Shown here: positions 8,124 to 21,672 of the stretch, in pieces
How the letters are laid out: every line of letters starts with the position of its first letter
Position numbering within the stretch: position 1 is the stretch's first letter
Position numbers and translations under genes: made by a program
Assembly (NCBI GenBank): GCA_964058805.1
Contig: CAXKVV010001174.1
Location: 1-23,057, forward strand
Source: Schoenoplectus triqueter
Lineage: Eukaryota; Streptophyta; Magnoliopsida; Poales; Cyperaceae
Length of the DNA: 23,057 bases
Direction of reading: 5' to 3'
Notes under the pieces: generated by a model
Databases searched by the model: none
The model's input: only the letters and a program-made list of their open reading frames with translations
What the model was told of the DNA's origin: nothing

Positions 8124-10832
8124 AATTAGGAGTAATTATATTAATTTGCATTAAATTATTTGTACTTATTCGGCCAATTGTTTTGAAAAACGCAAACAAC
8201 TTGGTTAAACAGCTGTTTTTAATGCATCCTACTTATGTGCTGTGCAAAATTAGTGTCGTAGAATGTTCATATCGAAGTGTTAATTGGCTAATATTTTAAT
8301 GGGCATAATTAGGAGTAATTATATTAATTTTTACGAAATTATATTTAGTTATGAGGCAAAAAATGTTGATGAACTAAACTTTTTTAAATAGCAGTTTCTA
8401 ACGCATCTTACTTATGTTTTGAGGAAAAATAGTGCCCTAAAATATTCGTTTTGAAGTGTTCATTGAACGGTCACATAATAGGCATAATTAGGAGTAATTA
8501 TATTAATTAGCACCAAATTATGTGTTGTTATGTAGCCAAAAATTTTCATAAAGGCAAACAACTTGTTTAAATAGCAGTTTTTAACGCATCTTACTTATGT
8601 TTTGTGCAATATTAGCGTTATAGAATTTTCATATCGAAGTTTTAGTTGGGTAATTTTATAAAAGGCGTAATAAGGAGTAATTTTTTTAATTTGTACGAAA
8701 TTATATGTAGTTAGGCGGCCAAATGTTTTGAAAAACTCAAACAACTTGTTTAAACAACAGTTTTTAATGCATCTTACTTATGTTTTGCGCAAAATTAGTG
8801 TTGTAGAATATTCAAATCGAAGGTTTAATTAAGGAATCTTACAATAGACATATTAAGGAGTAATTATATTAATTTATAAGAAATTTTATGTAGCTATGCA
8901 GCCAAAAGATTTGAAGAACTCAAATAACTTGTTTAAGCAGCTGCTTTTAATGCATCTTACTTATGTTTTGTGCAAAATTAGTGTCGTAGAATATTCATAA
9001 CAAAGTTTTAATTGAAAGATCGGATAATAGACATGATTAGGAATAATTATATTAATTTATATTAAATTATGCGTAATTATGCGGCCAAAAATATTAAAAA
9101 ACTCAAACAACTTGTTTAAACAGCTGTTTTTAAAGCCTCCTACTTATGTTTTGTACAAAATTAGTGTTGTAGAATGTTCATATTGAAGTGTTAATTAGAT
9201 AATCTTTTAATAGGCATAATTAGGAGTGATTATTTTAATTTTCACGAAATTATATGTAGTTATGGGGCCAAAATTTTTGAAACGCTCAAATAGCTGTTTC
9301 TAATGCATCTTACTTATGTTTCGGGAGAAAATGGTGTCGTAGAATATTCATATCGAAGTGTTAATTGAACAATCTTATAATAGACATAATTAGGAGTAAT
9401 TATATTAATTTTCACGAGATTATGTGTACTTATGGGGCCAAAATTTTTTAAAAAGTCAAACAACTTGTTTAAACAGCAGTTTTTAATGCATCTTACTTAT
9501 GTTTTGTGCCAAATTAGCATCATAGAGTATTCATATCGATGTTTTAATTAGATAAACTTATAATAGGCGTAATTACGAGTGATTATATTAATTTGCACGA
9601 AATTATAAGTAGTTACGCGGCAAAAAGTTTGAAAAACTCAATCAACTAGTTCAAACTGCTGTTTTATAATGCATCCTACTTATGTATTGTGCATACTTTG
9701 TGTCGTAGAATATTCATATCGAAGTATTAATTGGATAATCTTATAATAGGGATAATTAGTAGTAATTTTATTAATTTTCATGAAATTATAAGTAGTTATG
9801 AGACAATAAATTTTGAAAATCTTAAACAACTTGTTTAAACAGCAGTTTCAAATGTATTTACTGTTACGGGATATATTCATGTTGGAGTGTGATTTGGATA
9901 ATTATATAATAGGCATAATTAGGAGCAATTATATTAATTTGCGTGATGTTATGTGTAGTTATGCAGCCAATTTTTTTGAAAAACTCAAACAACTTGTTTA
10001 AACTGTTGTTTTTAATGCATCTTACTTATTTTTTATGTAAAATCCGTGTCGTAGAATGTTCATATCGAAGTGTTAATTGGATAATCTTCGAACAAGCACA
10101 ATTACGAGTGATTTTATTAATTTTCATGAAATTATTTATTGTTATGAGGGAATAAATGTTAAAAATCTTAAACAAGTTTAAACAGCAATTTCCAATGTAT
10201 CTTACTTACGTCTTATGTAAAATTAGTGTCCTATGATATTCATATTGAAGTGTTAATTTGACAATCTTATAATAGACATAGTTAGGAGTAATTATATTAA
10301 TTCGCTCGAAATTATGTGTAGTTTTGATGCAAAAAATGTTGAAAATCTTAAACAACTTGTTCAAAAAATATTTTCGAATGCATCTTACTTATATTTTGTG
10401 CAAAATTAGCGTCATAGAATATTCATATTTAAGTTTTAATTACACAATCATATAATAGGCATAATTAGGAGTAATTATGATTTTAATTTGCGAGAAATTA
10501 TATGTAGTTATGCGGCCAGCAATTTTAAAAAACTCAAACAACTTGTTTAAAATACTGTTTTCAATGCATGCTATTTATGTTTTGTGCAAAATTTGTATCG
10601 TGCAATGTTCATATCGAGGTGTTAATTGGATAATCTTCTAATAGGTATAATTAGGAGTAATTACATTAATTTTCACGAAAATATGTATAGTTATGAGTCA
10701 AAAAAATGTTAAAAATCTGAAATAACTTGTTTAAACAGCGGTTTCTAATATATCTTACTTATGTTTTATGAAAAATTAGTGTCGTAGGATATTCGTATCG
10801 AAGTGTTAATTGGACAATCTTATAATAGGCAT
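8124..10832 (+). repeat. HOR copy H4 (type B, intermediate, 2709 bp)
   Basis: Fourth complete unit and the first that is type B throughout. The m4 T run at 8681-8687 has seven T, whereas H5 and later copies have eight, so it sits one step before the amplified form. Private substitutions are T8170, in an otherwise TATGCGGCC stretch, and A9015 in m5. C10089 in m11 is shared by H4-H8. Confidence 0.95.
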
Positions 10833-13542
10833 AATTAGGAGTAATTATATTAATTTGCATTAAATTATTTGTACTTATGCGGCCAATTGTTTTGAAAAAC
10901 GCAAACAACTTGGTTAAACAGCTGTTTTTAATGCATCCTACTTATGTGCTGTGCAAAATTAGTGTCGTAGAATGTTCATATCGAAGTGTTAATTGGCTAA
11001 TATTTTAATGGGCATAATTAGGAGTAATTATATTAATTTTTACGAAATTATATTTAGTTATGAGGCAAAAAATGTTGATGAACTAAACTTTTTTAAATAG
11101 CAGTTTCTAACGCATCTTACTTATGTTTTGAGGAAAAATAGTGCCCTAAAATATTCGTTTTGAAGTGTTCATTGAACGGTCACATAATAGGCATAATTAG
11201 GAGTAATTATATTAATTAGCACCAAATTATGTGTTGTTATGTAGCCAAAAATTTTCATAAAGGCAAACAACTTGTTTAAATAGCAGTTTTTAACGCATCT
11301 TACTTATGTTTTGTGCAATATTAGCGTTATAGAATTTTCATATCGAAGTTTTAGTTGGGTAATTTTATAAAAGGCGTAATAAGGAGTAATTTTTTTTAAT
11401 TTGTACGAAATTATATGTAGTTAGGCGGCCAAATGTTTTGAAAAACTCAAACAACTTGTTTAAACAACAGTTTTTAATGCATCTTACTTATGTTTTGCGC
11501 AAAATTAGTGTTGTAGAATATTCAAATCGAAGGTTTAATTAAGGAATCTTACAATAGACATATTAAGGAGTAATTATATTAATTTATAAGAAATTTTATG
11601 TAGCTATGCAGCCAAAAGATTTGAAGAACTCAAATAACTTGTTTAAGCAGCTGCTTTTAATGCATCTTACTTATGTTTTGTGCAAAATTAGTGTCGTAGA
11701 ATATTCATAACAAAGTTTTAATTGGAAGATCGGATAATAGACATGATTAGGAATAATTATATTAATTTATATTAAATTATGCGTAATTATGCGGCCAAAA
11801 ATATTAAAAAACTCAAACAACTTGTTTAAACAGCTGTTTTTAAAGCCTCCTACTTATGTTTTGTACAAAATTAGTGTTGTAGAATGTTCATATTGAAGTG
11901 TTAATTAGATAATCTTTTAATAGGCATAATTAGGAGTGATTATTTTAATTTTCACGAAATTATATGTAGTTATGGGGCCAAAATTTTTGAAACGCTCAAA
12001 TAGCTGTTTCTAATGCATCTTACTTATGTTTCGGGAGAAAATGGTGTCGTAGAATATTCATATCGAAGTGTTAATTGAACAATCTTATAATAGACATAAT
12101 TAGGAGTAATTATATTAATTTTCACGAGATTATGTGTACTTATGGGGCCAAAATTTTTTAAAAAGTCAAACAACTTGTTTAAACAGCAGTTTTTAATGCA
12201 TCTTACTTATGTTTTGTGCCAAATTAGCATCATAGAGTATTCATATCGATGTTTTAATTAGATAAACTTATAATAGGCGTAATTACGAGTGATTATATTA
12301 ATTTGCACGAAATTATAAGTAGTTACGCGGCAAAAAGTTTGAAAAACTCAATCAACTAGTTCAAACTGCTGTTTTATAATGCATCCTACTTATGTATTGT
12401 GCATACTTTGTGTCGTAGAATATTCATATCGAAGTATTAATTGGATAATCTTATAATAGGGATAATTAGTAGTAATTTTATTAATTTTCATGAAATTATA
12501 AGTAGTTATGAGACAATAAATTTTGAAAATCTTAAACAACTTGTTTAAACAGCAGTTTCAAATGTATTTACTGTTACGGGATATATTCATGTTGGAGTGT
12601 GATTTGGATAATTATATAATAGGCATAATTAGGAGCAATTATATTAATTTGCGTGATGTTATGTGTAGTTATGCAGCCAATTTTTTTGAAAAACTCAAAC
12701 AACTTGTTTAAACTGTTGTTTTTAATGCATCTTACTTATTTTTTATGTAAAATCCGTGTCGTAGAATGTTCATATCGAAGTGTTAATTGGATAATCTTCG
12801 AACAAGCACAATTACGAGTGATTTTATTAATTTTCATGAAATTATTTATTGTTATGAGGGAATAAATGTTAAAAATCTTAAACAAGTTTAAACAGCAATT
12901 TCCAATGTATCTTACTTACGTCTTATGTAAAATTAGTGTCCTATGATATTCATATTGAAGTGTTAATTTGACAATCTTATAATAGACATAGTTAGGAGTA
13001 ATTATATTAATTCGCTCGAAATTATGTGTAGTTTTGATGCAAAAAATGTTGAAAATCTTAAACAACTTGTTCAAAAAATATTTTCGAATGCATCTTACTT
13101 ATATTTTGTGCAAAATTAGCGTCATAGAATATTCATATTTAAGTTTTAATTACACAATCATATAATAGGCATAATTAGGAGTAATTATGATTTTAATTTG
13201 CGAGAAATTATATGTAGTTATGCGGCCAGCAATTTTAAAAAACTCAAACAACTTGTTTAAAATACTGTTTTCAATGCATGCTATTTATGTTTTGTGCAAA
13301 ATTTGTATCGTGCAATGTTCATATCGAGGTGTTAATTGGATAATCTTCTAATAGGTATAATTAGGAGTAATTACATTAATTTTCACGAAAATATGTATAG
13401 TTATGAGTCAAAAAAATGTTAAAAATCTGAAATAACTTGTTTAAACAGCGGTTTCTAATATATCTTACTTATGTTTTATGAAAAATTAGTGTCGTAGGAT
13501 ATTCGTATCGAAGTGTTAATTGGACAATCTTATAATAGGCAT
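10833..13542 (+). repeat. HOR copy H5 (type B, 2710 bp)
   Basis: Fifth complete unit. It is type B with the eight-T run at 11390-11397 in m4. I found no private variant by eye, so it can stand as the reference for the homogenised H5-H9 block. Confidence 0.95.
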
Positions 13543-16252
13543 AATTAGGAGTAATTATATTAATTTGCATTAAATTATTTGTACTTATGCGGCCAATTGT
13601 TTTGAAAAACGCAAACAACTTGGTTAAACAGCTGTTTTTAATGCATCCTACTTATGTGCTGTGCAAAATTAGTGTCGTAGAATGTTCATATCGAAGTGTT
13701 AATTGGCTAATATTTTAATGGGCATAATTAGGAGTAATTATATTAATTTTTACGAAATTATATTTAGTTATGAGGCAAAAAATGTTGATGAACTAAACTT
13801 TTTTAAATAGCAGTTTCTAACGCATCTTACTTATGTTTTGAGGAAAAATAGTGCCCTAAAATATTCGTTTTGAAGTGTTCATTGAACGGTCACATAATAG
13901 GCATAATTAGGAGTAATTATATTAATTAGCACCAAATTATGTGTTGTTATGTAGCCAAAAATTTTCATAAAGGCAAACAACTTGTTTAAATAGCAGTTTT
14001 TAACGCATCTTACTTATGTTTTGTGCAATATTAGCGTTATAGAATTTTCATATCGAAGTTTTAGTTGGGTAATTTTATAAAAGGCGTAATAAGGAGTAAT
14101 TTTTTTTAATTTGTACGAAATTATATGTAGTTAGGCGGCCAAATGTTTTGAAAAACTCAAACAACTTGTTTAAACAACAGTTTTTAATGCATCTTACTTA
14201 TGTTTTGCGCAAAATTAGTGTTGTAGAATATTCAAATCGAAGGTTTAATTAAGGAATCTTACAATAGACATATTAAGGAGTAATTATATTAATTTATAAG
14301 AAATTTTATGTAGCTATGCAGCCAAAAGATTTGAAGAACTCAAATAACTTGTTTAAGCAGCTGCTTTTAATGCATCTTACTTATGTTTTGTGCAAAATTA
14401 GTGTCGTAGAATATTCATAACAAAGTTTTAATTGGAAGATCGGATAATAGACATGATTAGGAATAATTATATTAATTTATATTAAATTATGCGTAATTAT
14501 GCGGCCAAAAATATTAAAAAACTCAAACAACTTGTTTAAACAGCTGTTTTTAAAGCCTCCTACTTATGTTTTGTACAAAATTAGTGTTGTAGAATGTTCA
14601 TATTGAAGTGTTAATTAGATAATCTTTTAATAGGCATAATTAGGAGTGATTATTTTAATTTTCACGAAATTATATGTAGTTATGGGGCCAAAATTTTTGA
14701 AACGCTCAAATAGCTGTTTCTAATGCATCTTACTTATGTTTCGGGAGAAAATGGTGTCGTAGAATATTCATATCGAAGTGTTAATTGAACAATCTTATAA
14801 TAGACATAATTAGGAGTAATTATATTAATTTTCACGAGATTATGTGTACTTATGGGGCCAAAATTTTTTAAAAAGTCAAACAACTTGTTTAAACAGCAGT
14901 TTTTAATGCATCTTACTTATGTTTTGTGCCAAATTAGCATCATAGAGTATTCATATCGATGTTTTAATTAGATAAACTTATAATAGGCGTAATTACGAGT
15001 GATTATATTAATTTGCACGAAATTATAAGTAGTTACGTGGCAAAAAGTTTGAAAAACTCAATCAACTAGTTCAAACTGCTGTTTTATAATGCATCCTACT
15101 TATGTATTGTGCATACTTTGTGTCGTAGAATATTCATATCGAAGTATTAATTGGATAATCTTATAATAGGGATAATTAGTAGTAATTTTATTAATTTTCA
15201 TGAAATTATAAGTAGTTATGAGACAATAAATTTTGAAAATCTTAAACAACTTGTTTAAACAGCAGTTTCAAATGTATTTACTGTTACGGGATATATTCAT
15301 GTTGGAGTGTGATTTGGATAATTATATAATAGGCATAATTAGGAGCAATTATATTAATTTGCGTGATGTTATGTGTAGTTATGCAGCCAATTTTTTTGAA
15401 AAACTCAAACAACTTGTTTAAACTGTTGTTTTTAATGCATCTTACTTATTTTTTATGTAAAATCCGTGTCGTAGAATGTTCATATCGAAGTGTTAATTGG
15501 ATAATCTTCGAACAAGCACAATTACGAGTGATTTTATTAATTTTCATGAAATTATTTATTGTTATGAGGGAATAAATGTTAAAAATCTTAAACAAGTTTA
15601 AACAGCAATTTCCAATGTATCTTACTTACGTCTTATGTAAAATTAGTGTCCTATGATATTCATATTGAAGTGTTAATTTGACAATCTTATAATAGACATA
15701 GTTAGGAGTAATTATATTAATTCGCTCGAAATTATGTGTAGTTTTGATGCAAAAAATGTTGAAAATCTTAAACAACTTGTTCAAAAAATATTTTCGAATG
15801 CATCTTACTTATATTTTGTGCAAAATTAGCGTCATAGAATATTCATATTTAAGTTTTAATTACACAATCATATAATAGGCATAATTAGGAGTAATTATGA
15901 TTTTAATTTGCGAGAAATTATATGTAGTTATGCGGCCAGCAATTTTAAAAAACTCAAACAACTTGTTTAAAATACTGTTTTCAATGCATGCTATTTATGT
16001 TTTGTGCAAAATTTGTATCGTGCAATGTTCATATCGAGGTGTTAATTGGATAATCTTCTAATAGGTATAATTAGGAGTAATTACATTAATTTTCACGAAA
16101 ATATGTATAGTTATGAGTCAAAAAAATGTTAAAAATCTGAAATAACTTGTTTAAACAGCGGTTTCTAATATATCTTACTTATGTTTTATGAAAAATTAGT
16201 GTCGTAGGATATTCGTATCGAAGTGTTAATTGGACAATCTTATAATAGGCAT
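13543..16252 (+). repeat. HOR copy H6 (type B, 2710 bp)
   Basis: Sixth complete unit, seemingly identical to H5 except T15038 in m9, where the other copies read ACGCGGC. The change is C to T at a CpG, the most common neutral mutation in methylated DNA. Confidence 0.95.
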
Positions 16253-18962
16253 AATTAGGAGTAATTATATTAATTTGCATTAAATTATTTGTACTTATGC
16301 GGCCAATTGTTTTGAAAAACGCAAACAACTTGGTTAAACAGCTGTTTTTAATGCATCCTACTTATGTGCTGTGCAAAATTAGTGTCGTAGAATGTTCATA
16401 TCGAAGTGTTAATTGGCTAATATTTTAATGGGCATAATTAGGAGTAATTATATTAATTTTTACGAAATTATATTTAGTTATGAGGCAAAAAATGTTGATG
16501 AACTAAACTTTTTTAAATAGCAGTTTCTAACGCATCTTACTTATGTTTTGAGGAAAAATAGTGCCCTAAAATATTCGTTTTGAAGTGTTCATTGAACGGT
16601 CACATAATAGGCATAATTAGGAGTAATTATATTAATTAGCACCAAATTATGTGTTGTTATGTAGCCAAAAATTTTCATAAAGGCAAACAACTTGTTTAAA
16701 TAGCAGTTTTTAACGCATCTTACTTATGTTTTGTGCAATATTAGCGTTATAGAATTTTCATATCGAAGTTTTAGTTGGGTAATTTTATAAAAGGCGTAAT
16801 AAGGAGTAATTTTTTTTAATTTGTACGAAATTATATGTAGTTAGGCGGCCAAATGTTTTGAAAAACTCAAACAACTTGTTTAAACAACAGTTTTTAATGC
16901 ATCTTACTTATGTTTTGCGCAAAATTAGTGTTGTAGAATATTCAAATCGAAGGTTTAATTAAGGAATCTTACAATAGACATATTAAGGAGTAATTATATT
17001 AATTTATAAGAAATTTTATGTAGCTATGCAGCCAAAAGATTTGAAGAACTCAAATAACTTGTTTAAGCAGCTGCTTTTAATGCATCTTACTTATGTTTTG
17101 TGCAAAATTAGTGTCGTAGAATATTCATAACAAAGTTTTAATTGGAAGATCGGATAATAGACATGATTAGGAATAATTATATTAATTTATATTAAATTAT
17201 GCGTAATTATGCGGCCAAAAATATTAAAAAACTCAAACAACTTGTTTAAACAGCTGTTTTTAAAGCCTCCTACTTATGTTTTGTACAAAATTAGTGTTGT
17301 AGAATGTTCATATTGAAGTGTTAATTAGATAATCTTTTAATAGGCATAATTAGGAGTGATTATTTTAATTTTCACGAAATTATATGTAGTTATGGGGCCA
17401 AAATTTTTGAAACGCTCAAATAGCTGTTTCTAATGCATCTTACTTATGTTTCGGGAGAAAATGGTGTCGTAGAATATTCATATCGAAGTGTTAATTGAAC
17501 AATCTTATAATAGACATAATTAGGAGTAATTATATTAATTTTCACGAGATTATGTGTACTTATGGGGCCAAAATTTTTTAAAAAGTCAAACAACTTGTTT
17601 AAACAGCAGTTTTTAATGCATCTTACTTATGTTTTGTGCCAAATTAGCATCATAGAGTATTCATATCGATGTTTTAATTAGATAAACTTATAATAGGCGT
17701 AATTACGAGTGATTATATTAATTTGCACGAAATTATAAGTAGTTACGCGGCAAAAAGTTTGAAAAACTCAATCAACTAGTTCAAACTGCTGTTTTATAAT
17801 GCATCCTACTTATGTATTGTGCATACTTTGTGTCGTAGAATATTCATATCGAAGTATTAATTGGATAATCTTATAATAGGGATAATTAGTAGTAATTTTA
17901 TTAATTTTCATGAAATTATAAGTAGTTATGAGACAATAAATTTTGAAAATCTTAAACAACTTGTTTAAACAGCAGTTTCAAATGTATTTACTGTTACGGG
18001 ATATATTCATGTTGGAGTGTGATTTGGATAATTATATAATAGGCATAATTAGGAGCAATTATATTAATTTGCGTGATGTTATGTGTAGTTATGCAGCCAA
18101 TTTTTTTGAAAAACTCAAACAACTTGTTTAAACTGTTGTTTTTAATGCATCTTACTTATTTTTTATGTAAAATCCGTGTCGTAGAATGTTCATATCGAAG
18201 TGTTAATTGGATAATCTTCGAACAAGCACAATTACGAGTGATTTTATTAATTTTCATGAAATTATTTATTGTTATGAGGGAATAAATGTTAAAAATCTTA
18301 AACAAGTTTAAACAGCAATTTCCAATGTATCTTACTTACGTCTTATGTAAAATTAGTGTCCTATGATATTCATATTGAAGTGTTAATTTGACAATCTTAT
18401 AATAGACATAGTTAGGAGTAATTATATTAATTCGCTCGAAATTATGTGTAGTTTTGATGCAAAAAATGTTGAAAATCTTAAACAACTTGTTCAAAAAATA
18501 TTTTCGAATGCATCTTACTTATATTTTGTGCAAAATTAGCGTCATAGAATATTCATATTTAAGTTTTAATTACACAATCATATAATAGGCATAATTAGGA
18601 GTAATTATGATTTTAATTTGCGAGAAATTATATGTAGTTATGCGGCCAGCAATTTTAAAAAACTCAAACAACTTGTTTAAAATACTGTTTTCAATGCATG
18701 CTATTTATGTTTTGTGCAAAATTTGTATCGTGCAATGTTCATATCGAGGTGTTAATTGGATAATCTTCTAATAGGTATAATTAGGAGTAATTACATTAAT
18801 TTTCACGAAAATATGTATAGTTATGAGTCAAAAAAATGTTAAAAATCTGAAATAACTTGTTTAAACAGCGGTTTCTAATATATCTTACTTATGTTTTATG
18901 AAAAATTAGTGTCGTAGGATATTCGTATCGAAGTGTTAATTGGACAATCTTATAATAGGCAT
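16253..18962 (+). repeat. HOR copy H7 (type B, 2710 bp)
   Basis: Seventh complete unit. By eye it is identical to H5 over its whole length, with the same seven-A run in m15 and eight-T run in m4. Confidence 0.95.
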
Positions 18963-21672
18963 AATTAGGAGTAATTATATTAATTTGCATTAAATTATTT
19001 GTACTTATGCGGCCAATTGTTTTGAAAAACGCAAACAACTTGGTTAAACAGCTGTTTTTAATGCATCCTACTTATGTGCTGTGCAAAATTAGTGTCGTAG
19101 AATGTTCATATCGAAATGTTAATTGGCTAATATTTTAATGGGCATAATTAGGAGTAATTATATTAATTTTTACGAAATTATATTTAGTTATGAGGCAAAA
19201 AATGTTGATGAACTAAACTTTTTTAAATAGCAGTTTCTAACGCATCTTACTTATGTTTTGAGGAAAAATAGTGCCCTAAAATATTCGTTTTGAAGTGTTC
19301 ATTGAACGGTCACATAATAGGCATAATTAGGAGTAATTATATTAATTAGCACCAAATTATGTGTTGTTATGTAGCCAAAAATTTTCATAAAGGCAAACAA
19401 CTTGTTTAAATAGCAGTTTTTAACGCATCTTACTTATGTTTTGTGCAATATTAGCGTTATAGAATTTTCATATCGAAGTTTTAGTTGGGTAATTTTATAA
19501 AAGGCGTAATAAGGAGTAATTTTTTTTAATTTGTACGAAATTATATGTAGTTAGGCGGCCAAATGTTTTGAAAAACTCAAACAACTTGTTTAAACAACAG
19601 TTTTTAATGCATCTTACTTATGTTTTGCGCAAAATTAGTGTTGTAGAATATTCAAATCGAAGGTTTAATTAAGGAATCTTACAATAGACATATTAAGGAG
19701 TAATTATATTAATTTATAAGAAATTTTATGTAGCTATGCAGCCAAAAGATTTGAAGAACTCAAATAACTTGTTTAAGCAGCTGCTTTTAATGCATCTTAC
19801 TTATGTTTTGTGCAAAATTAGTGTCGTAGAATATTCATAACAAAGTTTTAATTGGAAGATCGGATAATAGACATGATTAGGAATAATTATATTAATTTAT
19901 ATTAAATTATGCGTAATTATGCGGCCAAAAATATTAAAAAACTCAAACAACTTGTTTAAACAGCTGTTTTTAAAGCCTCCTACTTATGTTTTGTACAAAA
20001 TTAGTGTTGTAGAATGTTCATATTGAAGTGTTAATTAGATAATCTTTTAATAGGCATAATTAGGAGTGATTATTTTAATTTTCACGAAATTATATGTAGT
20101 TATGGGGCCAAAATTTTTGAAACGCTCAAATAGCTGTTTCTAATGCATCTTACTTATGTTTCGGGAGAAAATGGTGTCGTAGAATATTCATATCGAAGTG
20201 TTAATTGAACAATCTTATAATAGACATAATTAGGAGTAATTATATTAATTTTCACGAGATTATGTGTACTTATGGGGCCAAAATTTTTTAAAAAGTCAAA
20301 CAACTTGTTTAAACAGCAGTTTTTAATGCATCTTACTTATGTTTTGTGCCAAATTAGCATCATAGAGTATTCATATCGATGTTTTAATTAGATAAACTTA
20401 TAATAGGCGTAATTACGAGTGATTATATTAATTTGCACGAAATTATAAGTAGTTACGCGGCAAAAAGTTTGAAAAACTCAATCAACTAGTTCAAACTGCT
20501 GTTTTATAATGCATCCTACTTATGTATTGTGCATACTTTGTGTCGTAGAATATTCATATCGAAGTATTAATTGGATAATCTTATAATAGGGATAATTAGT
20601 AGTAATTTTATTAATTTTCATGAAATTATAAGTAGTTATGAGACAATAAATTTTGAAAATCTTAAACAACTTGTTTAAACAGCAGTTTCAAATGTATTTA
20701 CTGTTACGGGATATATTCATGTTGGAGTGTGATTTGGATAATTATATAATAGGCATAATTAGGAGCAATTATATTAATTTGCGTGATGTTATGTGTAGTT
20801 ATGCAGCCAATTTTTTTGAAAAACTCAAACAACTTGTTTAAACTGTTGTTTTTAATGCATCTTACTTATTTTTTATGTAAAATCCGTGTCGTAGAATGTT
20901 CATATCGAAGTGTTAATTGGATAATCTTCGAACAAGCACAATTACGAGTGATTTTATTAATTTTCATGAAATTATTTATTGTTATGAGGGAATAAATGTT
21001 AAAAATCTTAAACAAGTTTAAACAGCAATTTCCAATGTATCTTACTTACGTCTTATGTAAAATTAGTGTCCTATGATATTCATATTGAAGTGTTAATTTG
21101 ACAATCTTATAATAGACATAGTTAGGAGTAATTATATTAATTCGCTCGAAATTATGTGTAGTTTTGATGCAAAAAATGTTGAAAATCTTAAACAACTTGT
21201 TCAAAAAATATTTTCGAATGCATCTTACTTATATTTTGTGCAAAATTAGCGTCATAGAATATTCATATTTAAGTTTTAATTACACAATCATATAATAGGC
21301 ATAATTAGGAGTAATTATGATTTTAATTTGCGAGAAATTATATGTAGTTATGCGGCCAGCAATTTTAAAAAACTCAAACAACTTGTTTAAAATACTGTTT
21401 TCAATGCATGCTATTTATGTTTTGTGCAAAATTTGTATCGTGCAATGTTCATATCGAGGTGTTAATTGGATAATCTTCTAATAGGTATAATTAGGAGTAA
21501 TTACATTAATTTTCACGAAAATATGTATAGTTATGAGTCAAAAAAATGTTAAAAATCTGAAATAACTTGTTTAAACAGCGGTTTCTAATATATCTTACTT
21601 ATGTTTTATGAAAAATTAGTGTCGTAGGATATTCGTATCGAAGTGTTAATTGGACAATCTTATAATAGGCAT
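18963..21672 (+). repeat. HOR copy H8 (type B, 2710 bp)
   Basis: Eighth complete unit, identical to H5 by eye except A19116 in m1, where the other copies read TCGAAGTGTTAATT. It is the last unit fully inside the window. Confidence 0.95.
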
